From: Palsa-744 sp036498265
Lineage (GTDB): Bacteria; Actinomycetota; Thermoleophilia; Solirubrobacterales; Solirubrobacteraceae
Assembly (NCBI GenBank): GCA_036498265.1
Contig: DASYFT010000032.1
Span: 1-45,757, forward strand
Direction of reading: 5' to 3'
DNA length: 45,757 nucleotides
Shown here: positions 24,200-33,509 of the stretch, one piece after another
How positions within the stretch are numbered: the stretch's first letter is position 1
Layout of the letters: every line of letters starts with the position of its first letter
The notes under the pieces: model-generated
Told to the model about the DNA's origin: nothing
Seen by the model: the letters and a program-made list of their open reading frames with translations, nothing else
Database searches by the model: none
Translations under genes and position numbers: made by a program

Positions 24200-25171
24200 A
24201 TGAGCCTCGAGGGAAGCACAGCGTTGCCGGACGCCGTGCGGATCAGGGAGGTGGGGCCCCGCGACGGCTTCCAGAACGAGCCGGAGGTGATCCCCACCGA
24301 CCGCAAGGTCGAGCTGATCGACGCGCTCGCCCGGACCGGGCTGCGACGCCTGGAGGTCACGAGCTTCGTGCGCACAGACGTGATCCCGCAGCTCGCCGAC
24401 GCGCGCGAGGTGCTCGCGGCGATCGACGTGCCCGATGAGGTCGCGGTGTCGGTGCTGATCCCGAACGAGCGGGGACTGGACGCGGCCCTCGCGGTGCTCG
24501 AAGGCGACCGGGCGCCGGCCTCCGGGCGCAGCCGCCCCGCGTTCGACGAGGTCAACGTCTTCCTGTCGGCGTCCGAGACGCACAACCGCGAGAACGTCAA
24601 CCGCTCTATCGCGGAGTCGCTGGCGGCACTCGAGGTCGTGCTGGCTCGCGCGCGGGAGGCGGGCCTGCGCTGCGAGGCAGTGATCTCGACCTCCTTCGGC
24701 TGCCCCTACGAGGGCCGGGTCTCGCCCGAGCGCGTGCTCGACATCGCCATGCGACTGCGCGACGCCGGCGCCGAGGAGATCGGCTTCGGGGACACCACGG
24801 GCATGGCGAACCCGCTGCAGGTCCGGGAGTTCTTCGCGGAGGCGTCAGGCGCGCTCGGCGACGGCGTCGAGCTGACCGCCCACTTCCACAACACGAGGGG
24901 ACAGGGACTCGCCAACGCGCTGGCCGCCCTCGAGAGCGGCGTTCGCAGCTTCGAGTCGAGCTTCGGGGAGCTCGGCGGCTGCCCCGTCCCGCCGGGCGCG
25001 ACGGGCAACATCGCGACCGAGGACCTCGTCTCGATGCTCCAGGGGATGGGCATCGAGACCGGCATCGACCTCCCCGCGCTGCTGGACTGCGCGCGGCGGG
25101 TGCAGGAGCTACTCGGACGCCCGCTCGGCAGCCACACGCTGGTGGCCGGGCCGGTCGAGTGGGGCTCCTAG
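24200..25171 (+). CDS. Hydroxymethylglutaryl-CoA lyase family protein
   Basis: A 323-residue TIM-barrel lyase of the DRE-type family: REVGPRDGFQNEP at the start (metal-binding Asp and Arg), FVRTDVIPQLADA, STSFGCPYEGRV, DTTGMANP, and the HFHNTRGQGLANALAAL metal-binding His pair. The Cys-containing loop GGCPVPPGATGNIATEDL is present, the active-site cysteine of HMG-CoA lyases. It cleaves HMG-CoA to acetoacetate and acetyl-CoA, or acts on a related 3-hydroxyacyl-CoA, in leucine breakdown. The neighbouring acyl-CoA genes agree. It ends at CTAG shared with the convergent enoyl-CoA hydratase stop. Confidence 0.92.
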   Translation: MSLEGSTALPDAVRIREVGPRDGFQNEPEVIPTDRKVELIDALARTGLRRLEVTSFVRTDVIPQLADAREVLAAIDVPDEVAVSVLIPNERGLDAALAVLEGDRAPASGRSRPAFDEVNVFLSASETHNRENVNRSIAESLAALEVVLARAREAGLRCEAVISTSFGCPYEGRVSPERVLDIAMRLRDAGAEEIGFGDTTGMANPLQVREFFAEASGALGDGVELTAHFHNTRGQGLANALAALESGVRSFESSFGELGGCPVPPGATGNIATEDLVSMLQGMGIETGIDLPALLDCARRVQELLGRPLGSHTLVAGPVEWGS

Positions 25172-25971
25172 CTCGCGAGCGCCGCCTGGGACGCGCCCTC
25201 CGCCTGGGACGCGCCTTCCGCCTGGGACTCGCCCTCCGCTCGCGCGCGCTCGCGGGCCTCGGCTACGCAGAACTCCTGCACGGCGACCTCCAGCTCGAGC
25301 GTCTGCGCCAGGGCCGGTCGCGCCGAGGCGTCGATCACGCGCTTGGAGCGCCCGACGGCGACGGGCGAGTTCGCAAGCAGTTCGTCGACGAGCGCCTGCG
25401 TCGCCTGTCCGAGCTCCTCCGGGGCGACGACCCTGTTGACGAGGCCGATCCGCTCCGCCTCCTCGGCGCCGATCAGCCGCGCGGTCATGATCAGCTCCTT
25501 GGCGCGCCCGAGTCCCACCACCGCGGGCAGCCGGGTGGAGCCGCCGACGTCGGGGATCAAACCGAACCTCACCTCCGGCAGCCCGAGCTGCGCGTCGCTG
25601 GAGGCGACTCGCAGGTCGCATCCCAGGGCCACCTCGAGGGCACCGCCGACGCAGGTTCGGTGGATCTGGCAGACGACCGGCTTGGGCATCGTTTCGCAGA
25701 GGTTCGCGCAGTCGAGGAAGACGTTGCGGAAGGTCCTCAGCATGCCGGTCTCGCCGGTCGAGGACAGCAGCTCGCCGAGGTCCACGCCGGCGGAGAACAC
25801 CGGGCCTTCGCCGCGCAGCACCACGCAGTCGACGGCGGCGTCGCCCGCGGCGGCACGCAGAGCGTCGCCCAGCTCGAGCAGCAGCTGCTGGCTCATCGCG
25901 TTGCGCTTCTCGGGCCTGTTGAGGATCACGTGCCTGACCCGGTCCCGATCCTCGGTGACGACCATGCTCAT
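25168..25971 (-). CDS. Enoyl-CoA hydratase/isomerase family protein
   Basis: A 267-residue crotonase. NRPEKRNAMS is at residues 18-27, GEGPVFSAGVDLGEL forms the first oxyanion hole, and TCVGGALEVALGCDL the second. Of the two catalytic acids of classical hydratases, LPEVRFGLIPD keeps the Glu in the second position, whereas the first is not clear, so hydration of crotonyl-CoA is plausible but not certain. The C-terminus carries an unusual tail of three hexapeptide repeats of the EGASQA kind. An AGGAGG ribosome site precedes the ATG. It would complement the dehydrogenase and carboxylase genes next door. Confidence 0.88.
   Translation of the reverse strand: MSMVVTEDRDRVRHVILNRPEKRNAMSQQLLLELGDALRAAAGDAAVDCVVLRGEGPVFSAGVDLGELLSSTGETGMLRTFRNVFLDCANLCETMPKPVVCQIHRTCVGGALEVALGCDLRVASSDAQLGLPEVRFGLIPDVGGSTRLPAVVGLGRAKELIMTARLIGAEEAERIGLVNRVVAPEELGQATQALVDELLANSPVAVGRSKRVIDASARPALAQTLELEVAVQEFCVAEARERARAEGESQAEGASQAEGASQAALAS
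25184..25237. repeat. Three 18-bp tandem repeats in the enoyl-CoA hydratase gene
   Basis: Units at 25184-25201, 25202-25219 and 25220-25237 differ by only a few bases. Since 18 is divisible by three, they encode in-frame hexapeptides at the protein C-terminus, EGESQA and twice EGASQA. Slippage here would lengthen or shorten the tail without a frameshift. Confidence 0.9.
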
Positions 25972-26107
25972 CCGTGCCTCCTGACGCTCGACGGGCGACC
26001 GGCGGGTGCCGGTGCGCGCTGGGACCTGAGCCTACAGCCGCCGCGACGCCCGCGTAATAGGCTGGCGCCCAAACCGGTTCCCGACAGGCAGGCAGAGCGG
26101 AGGTCTC

Positions 26108-26995
<888 letters not shown>

Positions 26996-27029
26996 GGCCG
27001 GCACGAGCGGCCCCGGGGCTCGCGCCAGC

Positions 27030-27035
27030 TACATT
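27030..27035 (+). promoter_or_regulatory. -10 box of the acyl-CoA carboxylase gene
   Basis: TACATT ends 6 nt before the ATG at 27042, consistent with an independent leaderless transcript within the 46-nt gap after the dehydrogenase gene. No clear -35 box was seen. Confidence 0.35.
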
Positions 27036-27041
27036 CCGCAG

Positions 27042-28595
27042 ATGAGCGATGCCGCCGACACGCTCGCCGGGCGCCTGGCGGAGGCGAGCGCGCGCGCGAT
27101 GGCAGGCGGTCCCGAGCGCCACCGCGAGAAGGCCATCGAGCAGGGCAAGCTGCCTGTGCGCGACCGCGTCGCGCTGCTGCTCGACGACGGTTCCCTTGCC
27201 GAGGAGGCGCTGCTCGCGAACTGGCAGCAGGACGGCCTGGGCGCCGACGGGGTCGTCACGGGGGTGGGCGCCCTCGACGGCCGCCCGGTGGCCCTGATGG
27301 CGAACGACCCCACCGTCAAGGCCGGCTCGTGGGGCCCGAAGACGGTCGAGAAGATCCTGCGCATCCAGGAGCGCGCGCTCGCCCTAGACATCCCCATGAT
27401 CTACCTCGTCGACTCCGCCGGTGCGCGGATCACCGAGCAGGTGCAGATGTTCCCGGGGCGCCGCGGCGCGGGGAGGATCTTCCACAACCAGGTGCGGATG
27501 TCCGGCGTGGTGCCCCAGGTCTGCGTGCTGTTCGGGCCGAGCGCCGCCGGCGGCGCCTACATACCGGCGTTCTGCGACGTCGTGATCATGCGCAAGGACA
27601 ACGCGTCGATGTACCTCGGCTCGCCGCGCATGGCCGAGATGGTCATCGGCGAGAAGGTCACGCTCGAGGAGATGGGGGGCGCGCGGATGCACACGGGGGT
27701 CTCCGGATGCGCACACCAGCTCGTGGCAACCGACGAGGAGGGGATCGAGGCGGCGCGCCGCTACCTCTCCTACCTACCCACCAGCTGGCGACACGAGCCG
27801 CCGCTGACGGCTCCGGCGCAGCCGCGCCCGCTCGCCGGCGCGGCGTCGATCGCCGAGCTCATCCCGGCCGACGAGAACAAGCCGTTCGACATGAACGAGC
27901 TGATCGGGGCGCTCGTGGACGAGGACTCGCTGTTCGAGATCCACCCGCGCTGGGCGAAGGAGCTGATCGTCGGCTTCGCGCGGCTCGACGGCAAGGCGAT
28001 CGGGATCGTGGCCAACCAGCCCAAGCACAGGGGTGGCGTGCTGTTCACCGACTCCGCCGACAAGGCGGCGCGCTTCATCTGGAGCTGCAACGCGTTCAAC
28101 GTGCCGCTGCTCTTCCTGGCTGACGTCCCCGGCTTCATGATCGGCACGCAGGTCGAGCGGGAGGGCATCATCAGGCACGGGGCGAAGATGATCAGCGCGG
28201 TCAGCGAGGCGACGGTGCCGAAGATCTCGGTGATCGTCCGCAAGGCCTACGGCGCGGGTCTCTACGCGATGGCCGGACCGGCCTTCGATCCTGACTGCTG
28301 CATCGCGCTGCCGAGCGCTTCGATCGCGGTGATGGGTCCGCAGGCGGCGATCAACGCCGTCTACTACAACCAGCTGCAGGCGATCGACGACGAGGGCGAG
28401 CGGGCGCGCAGGACCGAGCAGCTACGCGAGGAGTACGCCGAGGACATCGACATCATGCACCTGGCATCCGAGCTCGTGATCGACGCGCTGGTGGAGCCCG
28501 ACGCGCTCCGTGACGAGCTCGTCCGGCGCTTCGCCCACGCCGCCGGAAAGCGGCGCGACTGGCCGCAGAAGCACAACCCCGTCACGCCGGTGTGA
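27042..28595 (+). CDS. Acyl-CoA carboxylase, carboxyltransferase (beta) subunit
   Basis: A 517-residue carboxyltransferase of the propionyl/acetyl/methylcrotonyl-CoA carboxylase beta family. YLVDSAGARITEQVQMFPG and FGPSAAGGAYIPAFCDVV form the N-domain acyl-CoA site; NQPKHRGGVLFTDSADKAARFI and VPGFMIGTQVEREGIIRHG the C-domain biotin site, followed by RKAYGAGLYAM. The acyl-CoA specificity cannot be read reliably by eye. Its biotin-carrying alpha subunit is not in this window. With HMG-CoA lyase close by, methylcrotonyl- or propionyl-CoA carboxylation are the leading options. Its end overlaps the convergent DUF4389 gene by 14 bases. Confidence 0.92.
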   Translation: MSDAADTLAGRLAEASARAMAGGPERHREKAIEQGKLPVRDRVALLLDDGSLAEEALLANWQQDGLGADGVVTGVGALDGRPVALMANDPTVKAGSWGPKTVEKILRIQERALALDIPMIYLVDSAGARITEQVQMFPGRRGAGRIFHNQVRMSGVVPQVCVLFGPSAAGGAYIPAFCDVVIMRKDNASMYLGSPRMAEMVIGEKVTLEEMGGARMHTGVSGCAHQLVATDEEGIEAARRYLSYLPTSWRHEPPLTAPAQPRPLAGAASIAELIPADENKPFDMNELIGALVDEDSLFEIHPRWAKELIVGFARLDGKAIGIVANQPKHRGGVLFTDSADKAARFIWSCNAFNVPLLFLADVPGFMIGTQVEREGIIRHGAKMISAVSEATVPKISVIVRKAYGAGLYAMAGPAFDPDCCIALPSASIAVMGPQAAINAVYYNQLQAIDDEGERARRTEQLREEYAEDIDIMHLASELVIDALVEPDALRDELVRRFAHAAGKRRDWPQKHNPVTPV

Positions 28596-29184
28596 CCGTG
28601 CCGGCCGCGCGTGTCTGCTCGTCCTGGAAGGGCGGGTAGGTCTCCGTCAGCAGGAGGACGTAGGCGTCGCTCCGGGCCGTGTAGGAGTTGGCAAGGACCA
28701 TCAGGTCGAACAGGCCGCGCGGCATCTTCCCGGTGACCAGCACGACCACCCACGCAGCGACGGCGCCGACCTCGAGGAGCAGATGCATGACGTAGCGCAG
28801 CACGACGATCGGGATCGCCAGGATCAACCTGAAGAACGTCTTCAGGCGGCTGTAGCGCTCGAGCGGACCGGCGAACCGCATGCGGATGGGGTACGCCGGA
28901 TCGTCGGAGCCGCCGAACGACGGATACGGGTCGCACAGGAGCGCCGCGTAGCCGGTGGCGCGCGCCAGGAAGCGATTGAAGCTGGCGACGAAGTCGTACA
29001 GCGCCCTCGGATAGCGGCCGGTGATGACGATCGCGAACCAGGCGATGATGACGGCGATGCCCGCGATGATCCCGAACACGTACAGAACGATCGCGAGCGG
29101 GATCGCGAGGATGAGCCGGAAGAAGGTGGTGAGGCGGTTGCGCCTCTCCACGTAGTCGGCCTCGAAGCTGACGGGATAGGACAC
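28582..29184 (-). CDS. Membrane protein with two DUF4389 repeats
   Basis: A 200-residue protein of two homologous halves, each with a pair of membrane helices and the DUF4389 sequence TTFFRLILAIP / KTFFRLILAIPIVV, followed by WFAIVITGRYPRALYDF in the first half and WVVVLVTGKMPRGLFDL in the second. DUF4389 function is unknown. I chose the GTG at 29184, which gives the usual start SYPVSFEADYVERR and has GGGGAG just upstream; a GTG at 29223 would add 13 residues. Convergent with the carboxylase gene. Confidence 0.85.
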   Translation of the reverse strand: MSYPVSFEADYVERRNRLTTFFRLILAIPLAIVLYVFGIIAGIAVIIAWFAIVITGRYPRALYDFVASFNRFLARATGYAALLCDPYPSFGGSDDPAYPIRMRFAGPLERYSRLKTFFRLILAIPIVVLRYVMHLLLEVGAVAAWVVVLVTGKMPRGLFDLMVLANSYTARSDAYVLLLTETYPPFQDEQTRAAGTVTPA

Positions 29185-29317
29185 GAGCTCCCCTTTTGTC
29201 GTCCTGAGTTCTCCGCGCGCCACTGCTGTCGGCCGACGCTGTCCGATTCACCTCGACCCGAACGGCGCTCCCGGGATCGTAGACCACCGTCCGGCCGTCG
29301 CGGCGGGCGTTTTCAAA

Positions 29318-29323
29318 TAGATT
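29318..29323 (+). promoter_or_regulatory. -10 box of the amidase gene
   Basis: TAGATT ends 7 nt before GTG 29331 and overlaps the alternative TTG at 29322. This supports GTG 29331 as the start of a leaderless mRNA. A matching -35 box is not evident. Confidence 0.4.
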
Positions 29324-29330
29324 GCCGCCC

Positions 29331-30746
29331 GTGGACGCGACGGAGCTCGCCTACGCCGGGATCGCGCGCCAGGCCCAGCTGATCGACTCCGGAGAGGTGT
29401 CCTCCCGCGAGCTGGTCGACGTGTGCCTCGAGCGGATCGCCCGCCTGGAGGGAAGTCTCAACGCGTTTCGGGTGGTGTTCGCCGAGCGCGTGCGGATGGA
29501 AGCGGAGCAGGCGGATGCGCGCCGGGGCGCGGGCGGCGAGCGCCCCCTGCTCGGCGTGCCCATGGCGGTCAAGGACGACATCGACGTCGCCGGCGAGGTG
29601 ACCGCGCTGGGAACCAACGCGACCGGCGCTCCCGCGGCGGTGGACGCGGAGGTGGTGCGCCGCCTGCGCGACGCAGGTGCGCTGATCATCGGCAAGACGA
29701 ACGTTCCCGAGATGACCCAGTGGCCATTCACAGAGAGCGCGACGTTCGGCGCCACGCGCAACCCCTGGGACGTGCAGCGCACGCCCGGGGGCTCCAGCGG
29801 CGGGAGTGCGGCCGCGGTGGCGGCGGGACTCGTGGGAGCCGCGCTCGGCTCCGACGGCGCGGGCTCGATCCGGATCCCCGCCGCCTGGTCCGGTCTCTTC
29901 GGCCTCAAGCCGCAGCGCGGCCGCGTCTCGATGGCGCCGCGCTCGCGCGCCTGGCACGGTCTGTCGGTCAACGGCGTGCTGACGCGCACGGTCGCGGACA
30001 CCGCGCTGTTCCACGACGTGGCCTCCGGCGCGATCGACGTCGACGCGGACAAACCGCCGCCGCCGCCGGTCAGCTTCTCCACGGCGGCGGCCACGCCGCC
30101 GGGACGCCTCAGGATCGCCTACTCCAGCCGCATCCCGCCCGGCACAATCGCCCACGTGGACCCCGACGCCGCGCGGGCGCTGCAGGACACCGTGGAGGTG
30201 CTCCGGGAGCTCGGCCACGATGTGACCGAGCGCGACCCCGACTACGGTCCGACGGCGATCCCCTCGCTCGTCGTGCGCTACCTGCGCGGGATCCACGACG
30301 ACGCGGCGATGCTGGCGCACCCCGAGCGGCTCGAACGCCGCACGCGTGCGATGGCCCGTCTCGGCGGCTTGATCCCGGAGGCGTTGCTCGAGCGCACGCT
30401 CGCGGGAGAAGCGGCGCTCACCGCCCGCCTGGGGCTCGTGCTCGAGGACCACGACGTGCTCATCACGCCGGCCACCGCATCGCCGCCGCCGAGGATCGGG
30501 CAGCTGCAGGGCCGCGGCGCGTTGTGGACGTTCAACGCGATCGCCGCGATGGTGCCGTTCAACGGCGTCTGGAACGCGACCGGCCAGCCCGCGGCCGCGG
30601 TGCCGGCGGGCTTCGGCGCCGACGGCCTCCCACGCGCCGTCCAGCTGGTGGGGCGCCCCAACGACGAGACGACCCTCCTCTCGCTGGCCGCCCAGCTCGA
30701 GGCGACCCGCCCGTGGGCGCAGGAGCGCCCACCCGGGTTCTCGTGA
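29331..30746 (+). CDS. Amidase-signature enzyme
   Basis: A 471-residue amidase-signature hydrolase. The Ser-cisSer-Lys triad is visible: Lys in MAVKDDIDVAG (about residue 82), the cis-Ser and nucleophile Ser in RTPGGSSGGSAAAVAAG and DGAGSIRIPAAW. The GLFGLKPQRGRVS segment follows. These enzymes hydrolyse carboxamides, or belong to the GatA type that amidates Glu-tRNA. No GatB or GatC gene is next to it and it lacks obvious GatA context, so a catabolic amidase is preferred. It overlaps the following gene as GTGA. Confidence 0.9.
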   Translation: MDATELAYAGIARQAQLIDSGEVSSRELVDVCLERIARLEGSLNAFRVVFAERVRMEAEQADARRGAGGERPLLGVPMAVKDDIDVAGEVTALGTNATGAPAAVDAEVVRRLRDAGALIIGKTNVPEMTQWPFTESATFGATRNPWDVQRTPGGSSGGSAAAVAAGLVGAALGSDGAGSIRIPAAWSGLFGLKPQRGRVSMAPRSRAWHGLSVNGVLTRTVADTALFHDVASGAIDVDADKPPPPPVSFSTAAATPPGRLRIAYSSRIPPGTIAHVDPDAARALQDTVEVLRELGHDVTERDPDYGPTAIPSLVVRYLRGIHDDAAMLAHPERLERRTRAMARLGGLIPEALLERTLAGEAALTARLGLVLEDHDVLITPATASPPPRIGQLQGRGALWTFNAIAAMVPFNGVWNATGQPAAAVPAGFGADGLPRAVQLVGRPNDETTLLSLAAQLEATRPWAQERPPGFS

Positions 30747-31588
30747 CCGAGGCGCCGGACGGCGACCTGCTCGGCGTCGCCGTTGACGCGGCCCGGATGG
30801 CCGGCACGCTGCTGGCCGGGAGGGCCCGCGAGGGCGCCGAGCAGGAGATCCTGAGCAAGACCACGCCGACGGATCTCGTGAGCGAGGCGGACGTGGCCGC
30901 GCAGCGCGCGATCCGCGACCTGCTGCGCGAGCGCCGACCCGAGGATGGTTTCCTCGGCGAGGAGGGTGGGGGCGAGGAGGACGGCAGCAGCGGGCTCACG
31001 TGGGTGGTGGATCCCCTCGACGGGACGGTCAACTTCCTGTTCGGGATCCCCCAGTGGTGCGTGAGCGTGGCTGTGCGCGACAGCGAGCGGACCCTCGCGG
31101 GCGCCGTTTACGACCCCAACCGCGACGAGCTCTTCATGGCCACCCACGACGGGCCCGCGACGCTCGCCGGTCCCCGGGGGGAGGCGGAGCTGAGGGGACC
31201 GCACGGGCGCTTGGCAGCGGGGGCGACCGCGGCGACTGGACCGGTCGAGGAGCGGCTGGCAACGGCGATGGTGGCCACCGGACTGGCGTACGACTCGGAG
31301 GTGCGCGCCGCGCAGGGACGCGTGCTGGCGCGGCTGGCGCCGCGCGTGCGCGACATCCGCCGGTTCGGCAGCGCCGCCCTCGACCTCACCTGGACGGCGG
31401 CCGGTCGCTACGACGCCTACTTCGAGCGGTCGGTCAACCCCTGGGACATCGCGGCCGGCGCGCTGATCTGCGAACGGGTGGGGCTTCGGGTGCTCGAGCT
31501 GCCGGTGCACGAGAACCTGCCATGGGGCATCCTGGTCGCGCCCGAGGAGCTGGCCGAGCCGCTGCTCGAGCTGGTCGGCGGCCCCTGA
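30743..31588 (+). CDS. Inositol-monophosphatase family protein
   Basis: A 281-residue member of the lithium-sensitive phosphatase family. LGEEGGGEE and VVDPLDGTVNFLFGIP carry the metal-binding acidic residues, and RSVNPWDIAAGALI the C-terminal WD motif. It may act on inositol-1-phosphate, fructose-bisphosphate or adenosine bisphosphate. The GTG start at 30743 overlaps the amidase stop. A 25-residue loop after FMATHDG, rich in Gly/Ala, is longer than I recall in typical IMPases. It ends 18 nt before the convergent tRNA-Leu gene. Confidence 0.9.
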   Translation: MTEAPDGDLLGVAVDAARMAGTLLAGRAREGAEQEILSKTTPTDLVSEADVAAQRAIRDLLRERRPEDGFLGEEGGGEEDGSSGLTWVVDPLDGTVNFLFGIPQWCVSVAVRDSERTLAGAVYDPNRDELFMATHDGPATLAGPRGEAELRGPHGRLAAGATAATGPVEERLATAMVATGLAYDSEVRAAQGRVLARLAPRVRDIRRFGSAALDLTWTAAGRYDAYFERSVNPWDIAAGALICERVGLRVLELPVHENLPWGILVAPEELAEPLLELVGGP

Positions 31589-31606
31589 GGAGGCCTCTCG
31601 ATGCGA

Positions 31607-31689
31607 TGCGGCGGGTGGGAGTCGAACCCACACGCCCTCTCGGGCAAGGCCTTTTGAGGGCCCCGCGTCTACCGTTCCGCCACCGCCGC
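31607..31689 (-). tRNA. tRNA-Leu (anticodon CAA)
   Basis: Read on the minus strand, a full class II cloverleaf: 7-bp acceptor GCGGCGG/CCGCCGC with discriminator A, anticodon stem GGGCC/GGCCT around loop CTCAAAA (anticodon at 31656-31654), a long variable arm and T loop TTCGACT. The long variable arm and anticodon identify leucine. CCA is not encoded. It reads codon UUG. Confidence 0.95.
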
Positions 31690-31745
31690 GTGGGCAGCCC
31701 AGTCTATGTCAGCCACGCGGACGTAACGGCGCCGCTCGACGGCGC

Positions 31746-32279
31746 TCAGGCCGGCTGGGGGGGTGCCCCGGAGTAGGGGGGCGCCCCTGCGTAGAGGTCG
31801 CCGGCGCCGGGGTCGCGGCGCTCCAGCTCGACGTTCCAGCCCTGGTTGAAGCCCCGCATTGCGAACGCGACGAGCAGCATCTGCAGCGGCACCAGCAGCA
31901 GTGTGAGCAGCCCCAGGAACCCCGAGTTGATGGCCGGCTCGGCGAACCCGCGCTTGTCGCGGGCGAACCAGCTCGGTCCCGCGACGAGCGCGAAGATCGC
32001 GAGCAGCACCGCGAGCGCCGCGGCGACCGGCAGCACGCCGCGGTTCCAGCGCGATGCGAAGTAGGCGAGCGTCAGATAGACGATCACGTAGCCGATCTGG
32101 ATCGGGACGGCCCCCTGCAGCACGCTCCAGCCGCCGATCGTGACGATCAGGACCAGGGCGGCGCTCGCCAGCAACAGCAGGATCACGGTCGCACGCGTGG
32201 CCTGCACGACGGGCTTGTCGCGGTTGGGGTGCGTGATGATCATGCCCGGCCGCTCGCGCGGGGCGTCGAAGGTCGACAT
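31746..32279 (-). CDS. Small membrane protein, four or more helices, unknown
   Basis: A 177-residue protein with about four hydrophobic segments: ATVILLLLASAALVLIV, IQIGYVIVYLTLAYF, AALAVLLAIFALVAG and LGLLTLLLVPLQMLLV. Both termini are polar; the C-terminus is Pro/Gly/Tyr-rich (YAGAPPYSGAPP), as seen in many small actinobacterial membrane proteins. The ATG at 32279 has GGGGAC upstream; the one at 32294 is a weaker choice. No family recognised. It lies between two tRNA-Leu genes. Confidence 0.75.
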   Translation of the reverse strand: MSTFDAPRERPGMIITHPNRDKPVVQATRATVILLLLASAALVLIVTIGGWSVLQGAVPIQIGYVIVYLTLAYFASRWNRGVLPVAAALAVLLAIFALVAGPSWFARDKRGFAEPAINSGFLGLLTLLLVPLQMLLVAFAMRGFNQGWNVELERRDPGAGDLYAGAPPYSGAPPQPA

Positions 32280-32355
32280 CGTCCCCGTGACCATACAATC
32301 TCGCGCCGTCCGCGTGTGAGGCTGGACGCCGGCGAGCTAGGCTCTGGGCGCCAGC

Positions 32356-32440
32356 GCGGGCGTGGTGGAACTGGCAGACACGCCGGCCTTAGGAGCCGGT
32401 GGGCTTCAAGCCCTTGGAGGTTCGAGTCCTCTCGCCCGCA
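32356..32440 (+). tRNA. tRNA-Leu (anticodon UAG)
   Basis: A complete class II tRNA: acceptor GCGGGCG/CGCCCGC with discriminator A, anticodon stem CCGGC/GCCGG with loop CTTAGGA (anticodon TAG at 32390-32392), long variable arm and a T arm GGAGG-TTCGAGT-CCTCT. CCA is not encoded. It reads CUN codons, chiefly CUA. Confidence 0.96.
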
Positions 32441-32465
32441 TCGTTGTGATCCGTCAGGGCTCCGG

Positions 32466-32495
32466 TTGACGCGCGGGCACTCGGCTGGCGATAAT
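32466..32495 (+). promoter_or_regulatory. Consensus-like promoter of the 32502 gene
   Basis: TTGACG (32466-32471) and GATAAT (32490-32495) are 18 bp apart, among the best sigma-70-type promoters in the window. The ATG at 32502 is 6 nt beyond the -10, so the mRNA should start on the start codon. It lies 25 bp after the tRNA-Leu end. Confidence 0.65.
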
Positions 32496-32501
32496 CGGCC
32501 G

Positions 32502-32879
32502 ATGCCTGAGGTGACGACACTCGGCGCCGACTTTGCCCGTGCGCTTGCGGACAAGGACCACGGCCGGCTGGGCGAGCTGATGGCATCGGAGCTCGATTTC
32601 CAGGCCATGACACCTCGCAAGACGTGGGAGGCAACCGATCCCGACGCGGTGCTCTCGATCCTCTTCGGGCACTGGTTCGAGGACACGGACGACATCGAGG
32701 CGCTCGACCGGCTCGAGACGGACAGCTTCGCCGATCGTGAACGGGTGGGATACCGCTTCAGGGTCGGCAACCCGGAAGGCCGATTCCTCGTCGAGCAGCA
32801 GGCGTACATCTCGCAGCGCGACGGGCAGATCGTCTGGATGCGCGTGCTGTGCTCCGGTTACCGGCCCGCTGAGTCCTGA
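32502..32879 (+). CDS. NTF2/SnoaL-like protein
   Basis: A 125-residue cone-shaped-fold candidate: an N-terminal helix (TLGADFARALADKDHGRLGELM), LDFQAMTPRKTWEATDP, the strand VGYRFRVGNPEGRFLVEQQAYIS and a final strand around QIVWMRVLCSGYR. This matches the order of NTF2-like/SnoaL proteins, which bind small ligands or act as isomerases and cyclases. No catalytic motif is certain. Leaderless from the promoter at 32466. Confidence 0.75.
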   Translation: MPEVTTLGADFARALADKDHGRLGELMASELDFQAMTPRKTWEATDPDAVLSILFGHWFEDTDDIEALDRLETDSFADRERVGYRFRVGNPEGRFLVEQQAYISQRDGQIVWMRVLCSGYRPAES

Positions 32880-32933
32880 CTGCTCGCCGCCACGGCAATC
32901 CTCGCGCGCGTGACGGACCGCGTCGCCCCCTTG

Positions 32934-33269
32934 CTAAACGGTGACCAGGACAATCACCGCCGCTGCAACGACGATGAACCACGGCACGTATTCCTTCGGC
33001 TCATCTCGTACGCGAACGTGTGTGAGCAGCGCGCCCGTCATGAGGGCGAGCGCGCCGACCGCCGCGACGACCGCCACGGCGGTCGAGCCAGTCCCGATGA
33101 CTGCGAGCGCAGCAAGCGCGAACTCGACTGCGCCGACCGCCAAGCGCCGCCGGTCGCCCATGCCCCACCGCTCGAAATTCTGTCGCGCGACGGGTGCGCC
33201 GGCGAACTTGAGAGCGCCGGCGAGCGCGAACACCACCGCGAGGACGATCAGGGCGACGGTCACAAACAA
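32934..33269 (-). CDS. DoxX-like membrane protein
   Basis: A 111-residue protein with four hydrophobic helices and the DoxX-type first half: ALAGALKFAGAPVARQNFERWGM, then GAVEFALAALAVIG, ALALMTGALLTHVRVRDEP and a last helix. DoxX-like proteins are small membrane proteins of uncertain function, some linked to redox or thiol stress. Translation starts at TTG 33269, chosen because GGAGG lies 7 nt upstream. Confidence 0.85.
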   Translation of the reverse strand: MFVTVALIVLAVVFALAGALKFAGAPVARQNFERWGMGDRRRLAVGAVEFALAALAVIGTGSTAVAVVAAVGALALMTGALLTHVRVRDEPKEYVPWFIVVAAAVIVLVTV

Positions 33270-33509
33270 CTAGACACCTCCGCCTTCTGATTCTTCCCCG
33301 GCGGGTTCGCGTCGCGCCTCCTCGATTTCGGCCGCCACCTTGCTTCGGCCTGTTGGGTTGGTGACCACGGGGGCGGGGAGCAGGCGCTTGGCGAGCAGGC
33401 CCCAAGCAGATGCCAGGGCAGCCGGCCCGCAGCACTCCAGGCCGCGACCCTGTGCGACTAGCCTTGGGGAGAAGCCTACCTGCCCGTTCGAAGGGGAAGG
33501 AGACGGCGC

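Noticed and set aside
31607..32440. Integration site of a mobile element at the tRNA-Leu genes
   Set aside because: No integrase, no direct repeat of either tRNA 3' end nearby, and the intervening gene looks chromosomal.
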